Positions 10,525 to 22,300 of a stretch of DNA of 64,000 nt are shown here, in pieces. A program made the translations under genes and the position numbers. The stretch covers positions 46,930,826 through 46,994,825 of the forward strand of contig NC_081554.1 in NCBI RefSeq assembly GCF_963082655.1, written 5' to 3'. Positions within the stretch are counted from its first letter, which is position 1. Each line of letters starts with the position of its first letter. The notes under the pieces were generated by a model. It was not told the DNA's origin, did not search any database, and saw only the letters and a list, made by a program, of their open reading frames with translations. This stretch comes from Stomoxys calcitrans. Taxonomy: Eukaryota > Arthropoda > Insecta > Diptera > Muscidae.

Positions 10525-11215
10525 ACCACATCAATGTCTCGTCTCATTAACAGCTATCCCACACTCGATTGTTTGGCCGCAGGAAAAAATTTATTATTTT
10601 AATTGTAACTAAGAGAAAAGTTGTCCTTTTTCTAATAGTGGCTGAGGTGAGATACGATTGTAACAAATATTTATTCTGTGAATAAGTAGTGGCAACAGCA
10701 CACAAAAAGTAAAACAATTAAGGAATGTAAAACTGAAACAAATTGGCTTGCACCATAGAATGAATATATATTTTTAGTTAACCAAATGAGCATTTATTTT
10801 TAAGCTTAATGAAAAAGTATTTAAATCCTATTTTCTACAGCATTATTAGTTGTTTGTGTTGTTTCTAGGATGTGTCATAACAAATGTCAATATATCTTCA
10901 AATGTTATTTAATTTCATGATGATTCACTTGTATGCCATAAATCTACGAGTAGTATAAAATGGGAGAATTACTTATGATATCTCTTATGCCCTATATGCC
11001 AAATTTATTTATTTAATTTATCTCTTTCAATTGTCCACAAACAACATTTTAAGTTTGCCTGTCAATTAATTTATATTTCTAAACATTAAAATTGGATTTG
11101 TTTGTCCAAAGTAGACGCTATAAGGTATTAGTGTTCTCTTTTCTATAATAAAAAATGAGAAACTAAAGTGGTATTCTTTATGATAGCTAGTGCGGATCAG
11201 GTGTTTCACAACAGG
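10525..11215 (+). other. 3' UTR and downstream of the proximal Creld exon
   Basis: AT-rich sequence after the exon 4 stop. No coding feature is seen. It probably contains the 3' end of the membrane isoform, but I cannot pick one poly(A) site with confidence. Confidence 0.35.
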
Positions 11216-11219
11216 TGTT

Positions 11220-11420
11220 TCTGTTATTGTAGTCACATATTTGCATATGGATGTAACGATCCTCGTTAAGCTCTCATAGGTGAACATGGCCGTTATGGGC
11301 CATGGGACAGATCGCAGCGGGAACTCGATGACAATTGGTTATATAAAAGCGCAAACCACTCGCTTTGTCATGTCCAGTACCACAGGTACTCAGCCTGGCA
11401 CGGGATTAGCACTGTTGGAA
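11220..11420 (-). repeat. (CAA)-tailed interspersed repeat, partial copy 4
   Basis: Minus-strand copy: TAGTCACATATTTGCATATGG, the GGTGAACATGGCCG region and GCAGCGGGAACTCGATG correspond to the family's 3' half, and CCTGGCACGGGATT to its start. Much of the middle is missing or diverged. Confidence 0.45.
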
Positions 11421-11439
11421 CTCTAAGCTTCTGTTGGTG

Positions 11440-11634
11440 AGGTGTTAACATTGTGGTTGTTGTAGCAGTGCGTTGCTACAACAACCTTTCTGTTTAATGT
11501 CCAGATCCAAAAACTCTGCACCCAACCTTGTGCGTATAGAGAGATCTGAGTCTGTGTAGTTAAACAGGTGACGTGTGTCTTGTGTGCCCAGATCACAATC
11601 GGGACACACTTTCTGCACGTTGGCATCAATACTT
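11440..11634 (-). pseudogene. LINE polyprotein C-terminal fragment (zinc knuckle)
   Basis: On the minus strand the frame reads VQKVCPDCDLGTQDTRHLF and then LGAEFLDLDI. The CPxC...HLF pattern is the C-terminal zinc knuckle of a LINE polyprotein. The final cysteine is replaced (HLFNY instead of HLFNC). A short CAA-rich tail follows near 11,460. It directly abuts another repeat copy at 11,635. Confidence 0.6.
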
Positions 11635-11990
11635 GTTGTTGTTGTAGCCACATTTACATGTGGAGGTGGCGATCCTCTTGTAGGTGAGTAAGCTCGTTCT
11701 GGTCCAAAGAACAGATCGCCGCGGGAACAGGGTGGCCATTGGTTATTTCAAGGCGCCAATAACTCGCCTTGTCTTGTTTCGAGCATCATAGCCACTCAGT
11801 ATGTGTGTAAAACCGGTGCCGCCCTACCTCTCATTGTCCGATACTGCAATTGCAGCTACTGCGTATGGAGCATTCCATTATCCGCAACCTGTAGCTCGTA
11901 GCTAAACTTCTCGTGACAGCAATGAACATCACACAAATCGGACCTCAATGTTCCAGCATGTGTGGTGCTCACAGCTATCCCGTGCCGGGG
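11635..11990 (-). repeat. (CAA)-tailed interspersed repeat, copy 5
   Basis: A nearly full-length minus-strand copy. It starts with TTGTTGTTGTTGTAGCCACA, runs through CGCCGCGGGAACAGGG and CGTATGGAGCATTCCATTA, and ends CCCGTGCCGGGG. Confidence 0.65.
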
Positions 11991-12570
11991 GCATCAATGC
12001 TTGCTCTGTAGTAGTTGAGGCGGCTGCATCTGCCGGATCATAATTGAGCCACAACCACTCTGATTTGTCGGGTGCTTGTTTGTTTTGTTTTGTCCAGACC
12101 CGCTTGATCCAGAGATTCTCTCTTGTAGCGCTGAACTTCTCGCTCCAGATCATGAATATCCACCTAGAGGCTTCTGGGCCGTGGATACCTATCCATAAGA
12201 TGATGAATTGGATAGCACCTGCGATAACAGCCCAGAAGGTATTGCTAGGCAGCATATAGTTATGTCACCGGTAGAATATTTGTCTCCTCACGGAGGTGGT
12301 TCACGTGAGAACTGAGGAGACAGCCCGTCGCAGTCGAAGAGCGGCATTCTGACATATCTGAATATTATTCCACTGCGTGTCACAGTTCTGACGAGACTAC
12401 ATTGGCGCCGCATAACTTACCACAGACAATTGCATTGTACGGGTTCAACAAGGTTTCTTTGTATAATCCCATGGCAGCCGGTTGTACGTACCGGATTGCC
12501 CGATGGAGTTCTTTATCGGGAAAGGCTGGCGCCAAAGTGTATTACGCAGTGCTACAACAACAACAATGTT
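11991..12570. other. Unclassified repeat-like stretch in the long Creld intron
   Basis: No coding exon recognised. The phrase GCCGGTTGTACGTACCGG at about 12,478 recurs in reverse orientation near 14,620, and the region ends in CTACAACAACAACAATG. It is therefore probably built of LINE ends. Small reading frames here have no clear family. Confidence 0.4.
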
Positions 12571-12579
12571 TTTTTTTTG

Positions 12580-13035
12580 TCAGCATGCCAAATGCTGCCG
12601 GCTTGAGGACCTTGTTTCAACTGTGACCTTATGGTAAATTGCTGTGCAATGACGCGAAAATGTGTAATAGCTGTCAAATGTGACACCAAGTATTTTGGGA
12701 CACTTGATGGTCAGAATCGTTACTCCATCAACCCTCGTTTTCAGCTCCCTACTCACCTCATGCGTGTATGTAGTGAACAATGTGGCTTAAGATTTGATGG
12801 CAGGTATCTTCAGATCTCTTGCAGCGAAAAAAGCAGCAAGTTCGTTGAGGGGTGTTTAACCTATCGCCTATCGATGTCAACAATGGTGTGATATGATCTC
12901 TATGGCATCTGAAGGGCTTGGAATGGAGGTAGAGGTTAAACAATGCCGGAGATATCACCCCGCCTTGGGGAACTCCGTTTCTTTTCATGGTGTTTCGACT
13001 TCTTTTCACTAAATTCCACAAATGATCCACGATAC
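12580..13035 (-). pseudogene. LINE reverse transcriptase fragment (minus)
   Basis: The frame contains RNGVPQGGVISPALFNLYL, the conserved RT block 4 of non-LTR elements, followed by frameshifted remains and, nearer 12,600-12,780, KCPKILGVTFDSYYTF, a downstream RT/thumb phrase. The YADD catalytic box is not readable between them, so part is lost. Several frames are needed to follow it. It is dead and lies in the long alternative intron of Creld. Confidence 0.75.
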
Positions 13036-13164
13036 GATTTCCGTTTGCAAGGGGTGGAATGGAGGATAGGTCAGGTTAGGCTAAATCTGTTGCCCACCAT
13101 AGTTGAGTTGATTTGGAAGCCAGTTTGCCCAATTGTGATACCCTAGAAAGAATAAGTAAAAGCG

Positions 13165-13440
13165 TGCTAATTTCGACCGGGCCGAATCTTGGGTAGGCAC
13201 CACTATGGATTCCGCTAAGAATGTACCCTTATTAACTGAGTTTGTATTTAAATTATTTTGGTCTCAAGAAGTCATGTCGAGATGATCCACAATATATATA
13301 CTTTATATGGTCGCAGATCAATATTTCGAGGTGTTATAAACGGAATGACTCGATTAGAATACCCCTATCCTATGGTGGTGGGTATAACAAGAAGAGAAAG
13401 AAGATTTTCGACCTCGGACCATAACCAGATGTTATACACG
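13165..13440 (-). repeat. Dispersed repeat fragment (minus)
   Basis: Contains AGTAAAAGCGTGCTAATTTC and CGGGCCGAATCTTGGG, which is the common terminal motif, then CAATATATATACTTTATATGG and CCTATGGTGGTGGGTATA, matching the head of the dispersed repeat. The middle is deleted, leaving the two ends close together. Confidence 0.55.
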
Positions 13441-13912
13441 AATAAAAAATAGGAAGAACGGAAAACCAGAACGGGGTCGAAACGCCTGTCACCACGCAAG
13501 CACGATCCTATCGCACCCTCCATCGGAATCATTCCGTTCCAAATGTCAGGAGACCTCCCAGAGTTACTTTCGCACAAGAACCACCTCCCCAGAAAGGACA
13601 GCTTGCGTCCCTGCACACCCGGACATCAACAGAGCACAAGTGCTCGATAGTCTCATCCTCCTGCAGAAGTATGGCTCTGTGTCCGGTTATGACCCATGTT
13701 AATATGCTCAGCGAGCTCTTATCGAACGCCAGTAAGTGCTTTGCCCTTCTCCGGTCGATGACAGGTCAGAGCGCCTCGCCACCGATCCCTCTTTGCCAAT
13801 CTCATCAACTTATTCAGTAGTTCGAAAAATGACACGTAGGTGCAGTCATCTACACCCGGCGCGGACAAACCCTCCAGGCGCATTCGACCGCCCCTTGATT
13901 CCCGGGAATCCT
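13441..13912 (-). other. Possible LINE remnant, unassigned
   Basis: The GC content is higher than the surroundings. A minus-strand frame of 83 residues (FLGRWFLCESNSGRSP) crosses it, but I cannot tie it to a domain. It is probably part of a retrotransposon polyprotein given the neighbours. Confidence 0.25.
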
Positions 13913-14045
13913 TATTGTTGCCACATTTTTGTGAAGCTCCTGTAAGGGAGAAAGTCCGTTCCGGTCCAAAGGACCGATCGCTGCGGTAACAGGGAGGTCA
14001 TTGGTTAGTTAAAGGTGCCAATAACTCACCTTGTGTAGTACAGGT
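13913..14045 (-). repeat. (CAA)-tailed interspersed repeat, partial copy 6
   Basis: The TTGTTGCCACATTTTTGTG tail, GGTCCAAAGGACCGATCGC and GGTGCCAATAACTCACC match the family's 3' third. It is truncated after about 130 bases. The stretch 14,046-14,460 shows nothing I can name. Confidence 0.5.
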
Positions 14046-14460
14046 GTTCCTGACCTGAATTTAAGCCAAAGGGAGTTAAATTCTGGGACCTGCGAATCCA
14101 GGTGTTGTCGTCTTTGGAACACTACATCATTACGTACATAGACCACAAGACCTCTATGGGAAATAAAAAGGGATAGAGTGTGATACCCAGGGATGTGGAA
14201 ATCCTGTGGATCAGAATCCTCAGAGTAAGAACATCAGGTCGATGGAAGTGGATATGCGAAAACACAGGAAAGAAATTTACCCTCAGCCCTCGAGAGAAGT
14301 CGGAGGGTTACATAGTCCGACGACGAAGAAGCTTGTGACCCACTGCTGTCTATATTCGCATAACACTTTGCAACATATTCAGCTTTTCAACCATACTCCC
14401 GTAATGACGTTAGGCCAGAGCATGATTGAATATGCTTTCACTCCATGCACCGGTTAAACC

Positions 14461-14715
14461 TCACCAACACCGACCGATGATGGAGGCGGTTCTGGCAAAC
14501 CGACAAGACCAGGATACGGGGTTCTTTTCAATTCTGGCACGTACCAGAAGCATTCGGTGAAGGCACTTCGGGATGTGCCTCTCCCATGACAAAAAAAGGA
14601 CGAACACGTACTCCCAGCCGGTACGTACAACCGGTTGCCATGGGGTTGTCCTCATACTTATTTCTTGTAATTTTTTTCTTTTGTCTACCATGTCACCACA
14701 TGTTGCATGGATCAC
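14461..14715 (-). pseudogene. Possible LINE ORF N-terminal fragment
   Basis: An 84-residue minus-strand frame includes QPVVRTGWEYVFVLFLSWER and LLVRARIEKNPVSWSCRFA. It resembles the start of long LINE-type open frames in muscid genomes, where a PHD-like zinc-finger segment usually follows. Here it breaks after SCRFARTASIIG. The match is from memory of that pattern, so moderate to low confidence. Confidence 0.4.
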
Positions 14716-14747
14716 AATGGTGATGTGTATGCAGCATTCTTCATTTC

Positions 14748-15155
14748 AGTTGTTGTTGTTGTAGCCACATGTCTATATATGGAGGTGGCGATACTCATCT
14801 AGCTCCTATAGGTGAGCAAGCTCGTTCCGGTCCAAAGAACCGATCGCCGCGGGAACATCATGGCCAATGGTTATTTAAAGGCGCCAACAACTCGAGATGT
14901 CGTATTGAGAATCATAGGCACTCAGTATTTATGCAAGAAACGGTGCCACCCGGCGTCTCACTGAGACTCTCCGCTCCATACCGCTGATTGTCCGCGACTG
15001 CAATTGCAGCTACTCCGTATGGAGCATTCCACTATCCGCAACCTGTGGACGCCCGGAAGCTCGCAGCTAAGCAACTCGTGATAACAATGAACACCACACC
15101 GATCTTAGCTCAAAGTTCCAGCCTGTATGGTGCTCATAGTTATCCCGTGCCATTT
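14748..15155 (-). repeat. (CAA)-tailed interspersed repeat, copy 7
   Basis: Full-length minus copy: TTGTTGTTGTTGTAGCCACA, GATCGCCGCGGGAACATC, TCCGTATGGAGCATTCCAC, ending TAGTTATCCCGTGCC. Together with copies 1-3 in plus orientation it forms an inverted arrangement around Creld. Confidence 0.7.
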
Positions 15156-15294
15156 CAGCAAACCTATGGAACGCATAGTAGAAGTTTCTGGCACCAAACT
15201 ATGGATTTTGTAGCTCTCACCAAAATTAGACAAAATTTTTCCACTTAACAATTATCGGGAAAAGAAGTATGGTAGAGTTCAAAACAGTTAAGTT

Positions 15295-15376
15295 AGAGGA
15301 GTGCTGTCTACAACTTTGCGACGTCAAGCTTTTGTAGAGGAGTGCTGTCTACAACTTTGCGACGTCAAGCTTTTGT
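15295..15376. repeat. 41-bp direct duplication
   Basis: Two perfect adjacent copies of a 41-base unit beginning AGAGGAGTGCTGTCTACAAC and ending TCAAGCTTTTGT, at 15295-15335 and 15336-15376. From 15,377 to 15,946 nothing else is recognised. Confidence 0.9.
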
Positions 15377-15946
15377 AATGTATAAGATCTTATGGATCAC
15401 GATGTATTTAGAAGGGCTCGAAATTTTACTGGCAAGTCCAACAATTCAGCACAATTTTTATTATAGAAAAAAAAACCGGACGCTCTCTAAAGGACATCGT
15501 AACAGACTAGTCACATGAATTTTCATGAGACATGAGGACTTGTTCGTTCATAATGTCGCTTAAAATATCATGCATGATTTTCGCGACAACTATATGAAAA
15601 TGTCGTCAACGATTTGTGTGGGCTTTGGGCTATATGTCTTCAACGATTTAACATGGTCATACACCCTGCTTTTAAGACGTCTTGACGACGCGGCCTGCTG
15701 GGATATTATAAACCTAAAGCCACTTATATATTCAATATAGCTGCTAAGGGTTGCCAGGCATTACTAGTTACTTAGTATAGGGGCGAAATAAGATAAACAT
15801 ACCGGGCGTCAATCATGGCGAACAAAATTTACCACTGTTTCTGTTTCTTTATTTCCTCATAACCTTAAGTTTTTTTAACCACTTATTACTGTTGTTTTTC
15901 TTTGGTAAATTTTTCAAAATTTATTTTTTTTAACATTTAATTTTAG

Positions 15947-16044
15947 TTGATTCCTTAGACCCCCATGTAAATGAAGAAAGCGAAGCAACGGAAGAAGAAG
16001 AATACACACAAATAGAGGCTCCTCATATTAGAGACGAATTATAA
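15947..16044 (+). CDS. Creld: Creld alternative last exon encoding an acidic RDEL tail
   Basis: A 3' splice site (TTTAATTTTAG) at 15,946 opens a 98-base exon that joins exon 3 (donor at 10,164) in the same phase as exon 4, changing split codon 300 from Asp to Val. It encodes 32 residues, rich in Glu (EESEATEEEEYTQIE), and ends HIRDEL followed by TAA. RDEL is a KDEL-type ER retrieval signal. The product would be a soluble 331-residue CRELD2-like protein, against the two-pass CRELD1-like form from exon 4. Vertebrates have separate CRELD1 (membrane) and CRELD2 (ER-luminal) genes. The intron would be 5,782 bp and TE-filled. The phase match, splice site and retrieval signal together make a chance match unlikely, but no transcript is available here. 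Confidence 0.8.
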
Positions 16045-16256
16045 TTGTTTTGCGGTATTAGAAAGTAGGATTAGTAGAAAAATAGCAGGCCCATATGCAC
16101 TTCATTCCACATTAATGCATCAAGCTACTACCATAAGTTACAAAAGCTGTGTTAATCATTTAAGTTTTCAACAAAAAGACACATTTTTAAGCCAATTAAA
16201 GCGGAAGCATTAAGCAATAACAACAGGTATAATATTTATAAGTAAACATTCATTTA

Positions 16257-16266
16257 AATAAATAAA
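16257..16266 (+). terminator. Candidate poly(A) signals for the distal Creld exon
   Basis: Overlapping AATAAA hexamers at 16257-16262 and 16261-16266 lie about 215 bases after the RDEL stop codon and about 45 bases before the end of the opposite-strand Ir21a coding region. An ATTAAA also occurs near 16,195. Cleavage sites are not known. Confidence 0.45.
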
Positions 16267-16308
16267 TTAGTTAGAACTGTTTGTTTCCCTTCTTTATCAT
16301 TTAAAATT

Positions 16309-19300
16309 CTATTGCTCTTTAAATAACTCTAAATTTTCTAAAATTTTAGGGTTTTGTTCAACACTACCACCAACAAAGCTGCCAAAGACTTTTTCCTCTT
16401 CCTCTTGTATGGGGATATGTTCTTGTTCCACATCGTTATCATCATTATCTGCATCGCTTTCATTTTCATCATTGCAGTAGTTGGCCAAGGTGCTATCGAA
16501 TGTTTTAAATGCGATCTCGAGTTCATTATTTTGAATATTCATACATTTTTCATTTTCATGAGTTTCATTAATAACATTTTCTTTTAAAACGCTTTCAGAA
16601 GCGTGAATGGAATTGTTTATAGTAGGTTCTGGGATGTGCACATGGCTGATCGATCCATTATCCGACTGAGACTTGTTATTATCGCCATATAATTCCCTCA
16701 AAGTAGTTCGGGTTAGATTAAATTGTCTCCATCTAAAACCTTCATTTTTCCGCTTTTCTTCAGCCATCTTTATTCGTTCAAGCTGTCGTGCCGCATGTAT
16801 TAATTCTTCTTGTTCAGTTCTTGGTATCATACCAGTCTCCGCCACCACACTGCTGCGTTTTGAAGACCAAGCTGAGGAAATTGATTTACGAGAACGCCTT
16901 ATGATTTGTCGACATTTATTTGTGATACCCCCCACAATTTCAGATATTAATGCTATAGCACCAATGGCATAACCAATACCCATTAGCAAAAACATGCCTT
17001 CCGTATCGGCTGTGGTCAATTGACGTTCCTCTTGGATGCTCTCACGTAATGGTGACGATGAGCTGGCCTGCAAAAGTTTGCCTCCTGAAGTTCTTTGCAT
17101 ATCCCATTTCACTTCATTCTCGATCTTATTTAGTAGCCCAGCTTGTTGAGCTAATAGTATAAGTGAATTAATTTTTTGTTTATACACCGAATTTTTAGGA
17201 AACATATATCCAACGTAGAACAAAGCAAAGCATTCCTCGCTTAAATGTAGAGCAGAACGTCGAGAGATATTTCTGTATGGAATATAACACAAAGGAAAAG
17301 AAAGTAAATTGAAATGAAAAGAAAAAATGTACGTCAATAATGCAATGGAATTTGGCTGGAACCGGTAAGTGGTAAGTGTTTTAAGTGTACTATACTAAAA
17401 AGAAATTATATTAATCGTCGTCAAATTCAAATTCCTGTTCATCGCAATTCTTATGCGATTTGGCTGACATTTTGCACAATGAATTCTACATTGGTCTCCA
17501 ACAGCCAAACCAAGTATGGCCCCAATCGGTTGATAACTTGGTTGAGTTAAAATAGCATAGCAATTCTTATCCAAAGAACTTGAAAAATGCGGTCCATGCT
17601 GGAGGATATATAAAATTTGGCCCAGCCGAACTTACCACGCTTTTACTTGTTGTTATGTATATAAGAATATTAAAACTTACTCATTTGAAAAATTTGATTG
17701 CACCAAATACTTCAATTGAGCTCTGGAGCCAAGAAACGCATAATTCCAAAAGAAACTTTGAGTAACATTGCCGATGCCCTCATTCACCGATGAAACATAT
17801 TCCATTTTTTGAAATAAACGTGATGTAGCTTCATGAGAAGAGTTTTGAAACCAAGTTTCCCAGCCTCCGTTGTCTATGCATAGTGAAAAAAAAATTAATA
17901 AGCAATTTGGCTTTAAATACTCACCATCTCACCTATGGTTCCAACACGGAAAAATAAGCCCAACAAATCCATGACAGAATCAACGGTATCTGGAAAGGCT
18001 GGTAGCGTAACAAAAGCTATTATCGAACCTGTGTAACACGCCGTAATTATTATGGTAAACAGCCAATATGAGCCAATAAGAATCCTAGTGGAAACCTTCT
18101 GTGTGTTGCCCCACGCATAGCGTCCCGAAAAGGTTAAAGAGTTGGTAAACATGCCGAAAACATACCAGAACATATTCTCAAGTTCTCCCCAATTGCCAAG
18201 TAAATGTTTTAAAGTTAGGCGATCGGTGAAGACAATAGGAAATACGCCACCCAAATAGATGCAAATCAAAGCAACCCATACAGGCCATTGAAATGGACCC
18301 ATTATTGCCCTGTATCTGTAAAGAAGAAACTCAATTTTTGGTTTGTACTAAATCGATTAAATCTCTCCAATTACTTTGGCAGCGCCTTGGATGCCAAGGT
18401 TATAAATGTTGCACAGTCTTTGGAATGACCCACAGAAAATTCTACATTGTCCATTCTATCCGGTGATATATAGACACCGCTCATTCCAATATCCGCTAAG
18501 CGTGTTGATATGCTGTCTTCGAGCAGGGCTAAGGGTCTAGAAAAGAATAGTTTATGTTAGTTTTTTACTATGCTTGCTGGTCTTTTATTATTGCACCTTT
18601 CCTGAACTTGATACATCTCGGGCACATCTCGTATATCTATTGAAAAGTTAAGTTTCTCGCCAACCATTTGTAACAAACGATACTCAATACCATCCCAATG
18701 GACTTGGACGACGCCACTAAAGTCCAATGTTTTTATACGAAATATGTATGGTGGTTGGTTAAGAGCTATTATCTGAAAACGGTGTCCGGCGAATCCATTT
18801 CCAAATTTCTTTGGATAGAGATTGATGTGCGGTCTCGTTAGTCCGCCATTTAACCAAGAAGTCAAAACTATGGGTTTGTTGGAACCCAAGCCGTCTGCAT
18901 ATAGTTTGTGGGTGTATAGAACGTACGGTCGCTCCTGTAAAGAAATAACAAACTAATATAAATAATACTGGTAAAATGAGTTATATAAAACAAGTGAATA
19001 GGTATAAAGTTAGGCCGTGCCGATGTGTTTTGAACCCACCACCTTTGGATGTACAGGGATGCGAAGAACAACTTTCCTCCTCGACCTGTTACACTCGAGA
19101 TGTTTGATTACGAAAAGTGAATAAGGTCCTTATACCAGGGTCCGAGATTGACAGACGCTTCCGTGCTATAGCCATAAATTACGCTTATATTTGTTGCCTA
19201 CCCTATTGATTTCTAGATTCAGTTCCCTGATGTTGCAACTTTGTAAAAAAAATATTTTTATAGAAAACAAGCTGAACCGGGCCCGTTCCCAGAGACTTGG

Positions 19301-22300
19301 TCCCGAAGGTGGGAATCAATTTCGTGCTCTTCTCCCAAATACCTTTTATTTAAACTCCATATTGCCATGGTCGGTAAATATGTATGTCCGATTTTTGGTT
19401 TAGCCGTTATTCCGTTTCTAACACTTCGAAATAATTGTCTAAGACCCAATAGCCATGTCCGTCCGTCCGTCCGGCTGTCAAAATCACGATAGCGGTCGAA
19501 CGCGTAAAGCTAGACTTCTTGAGCCCATGTTATGTTCTGTTATGACTTTCAACAACTGTGGCAAGTACGGTCCAAATCGGTCTGGTTTTTACTGGTTTGA
19601 CAGAAGTTTGGTATGTGGAATAAAATTTTCCCTTTAGCTAAATTTATTTTGTATACATTTTTGGCAGAATCCCTGGTGGTGGGTTCCCAAGTTCTCAAGG
19701 CCGAACATAGCACTCTTTTACTTGTTTTTACATCTGCAGAGAAATTTTTTTATTATTTTTATTTTGAACCGTTAGTAGTAATATTATCGTTAGTTGTGAT
19801 GGTGATTTATTTTCGTTAGTTTGGTTTTGATATGAAACATGAGGGACCAACGTGGCGTATGTTGTATGGCCATAATTGTGGAATAGTAATCATACGCACA
19901 CATACCCAATTTTAAATGATTCGTGCCATGTCAGAAGTTTTCGTCAAATCATGGAGGATTTAATGTCGCAAACGCAATAAGGTTATAAATTAGAAAATTT
20001 GAGTTTTTTTTAAATAATTTGCTCAGAACAAAACTTACTTGCAATGAGTGCTTGGTCGAAGTAAGTAGATTTCACTTATTGGGTTGCCCAAAAAGTAATT
20101 GCGGATTTTTTAAAAGAAAGTAAATCCATTTTTAATAAAACTTAGAATGAACTTTAATCAAATATACTTTTTTACACTTTTTTTTAAAGCAAGCTAAAAG
20201 TAACAGCTGATAACTGACAGAAGAAAGAATGCAATTACAGAATCACAAGCTGTGAAAAAATTTGTCAACGCGGACTATATGAAAAATCCGCAATTACTTT
20301 TTGGGCAATCCAATAGTTTTTAACCTTTAACTGTCGATTTGGTGGTAATATTTTTTTTTTTTGGAAAACACCCTCTCAATTAAGCGATCCAATTATTTTA
20401 TTTAAAGCACATATAAGTTTTTCAAATTTTGTTATATTTTATTAAGCATAATGTGTTCTAAAGAAACTTTGTAGTAATTGCAGCAATTATTATTTCTAAA
20501 AAATTCTAAAATTTTTTTTTATCAAAACAAAAGGGGGTAAAATTTACCCCACGTCACACAGTATTTAACCTTATCAGTTAGAGGTTAATGCTAATAATTT
20601 ACGTTCAATTGACGAGCTGTGAAACTTCGGGACAGTCAGAGGGAGTCCCACATTATCATGATCGTCTAAAAGGCCCACATGGGACGGTTTTGCTTTTGGG
20701 CGGCCCCCTAGGTAATTACACCCAATTGTTAATATTCGATATTCATTTTCGAACTCTACTCCCGAATAACTTTTTTTGGAGTCCCACATTGTCCCGATCG
20801 GACCACTTTTGATTTTGGGCGAACCACTTTTAGTGCGGTTTTGAGCTTGGAGCGGCACCCTAGCGCCTGAATACCTTTCATTTAAGTCTAATATTGTCCT
20901 GATTGGTCCACTTTAATTTTGGGCGGTATTTTTGGGGCGGTTTTGGGCTAGGGACGGCTCGCTAGGTACTTGAACCCAATTTTAAATATCATATTCATAC
21001 TCTACTCCCACACACCTTTCATTTGAGTCTCATATTGTCCCGATCGGTCCAATTTTTACCTTGGGCGGTACTCCTGGGGCGACGCCCTAGGTATTTGGAT
21101 TCACTTTTTGACACCATGTTCGTATCCTATTCCCGAATACCTTTCATTTGGGTTCCATACTGTCCCGATCGGTCAACTTTGATTTTTGACGGTACTTTTG
21201 GGACGGTTTTGGGCATGGGGCGGTCGTTAGGTACTTGAACCCAATTTTAAATATCATATTCATACTTTGCTCCCAAATATATTTCATCAGTCTCATATTG
21301 TACCGATCGGTCCACTTTTTATTTTGTGTGTATTCTTGGGGCTATGTCTTAGGTATTCGGATCGAATTTTTGACACCATATGCGTATTCTACTCCCGAAA
21401 ACCTTTCATTTAATTGTCCCGATCGGTCCACTTTTGATTTTTGGCCGCTACTTTTGATGCGGTTTTTGGTCTGGGGCGACCTCCTAGATACTTAGACCTA
21501 ATTTTTAATAGCATATTACTATTTAACTCCCTTTCATTTGAGCCCAATATAGTCCCAGTCGGTAAATATGTCCTGCTGGGGGGTCCCAGATAAGATTCGT
21601 ACTCTACTTTTAAATACCTTTCATTTGATACCCATATTGCCTAAAAAGGTAAGAGTGCCCCTTTGGTGGTGTTTTTGGAGGCCCCCGACACTTAGGGTGA
21701 CATTTTAATTCGTGTTAATTCGTACTCTACTCTTAAATGCCTTTCATTTGATACCCATATTGTCCCAATCTGTAAACTTGTCCGTTCCCAGGTTATTTAA
21801 CCCCAAAATTTGATCAAAATTTCATGTTTTTGGGGTACCATAAGGTACCATACAAAATTTAGCTTTAATCGGGGTAAGGATGAGGGTCCGCCCCCTTACA
21901 AGCACTCTCCATCGATCTCTATCGTTGACCAAAACCTTGGCTTGATATGTGGGTTGATTCCAACTCTCTTTTCATAGAGCGGATCCATGTGTTTTTCGGG
22001 TGTCCCCTCCTTCGCTGTCTTTTGGGGGTTCCAGTCAAGGACATTTCTTGATATATCATCGCGCGGTCGTCGTTGGAAATGACCCAACCTAGTCCATTTT
22101 TTCTTCCGGATTTCTACATCGACAGGAGAAGTGCTTGTTCGTGTTTGCAATTCTTCATTTGAAATACGGTTTGGCCAGAAAATTCGAAGTATTTGTCGTA
22201 GGCAGCGATTTATAAAAACTTGGACTTTGTGGGTAGTCGCTTGTGCCAAGCTCTAAGTTTTAAAGGGTGAATTTTAAGCTATTATCCTTTTGGAAACACT

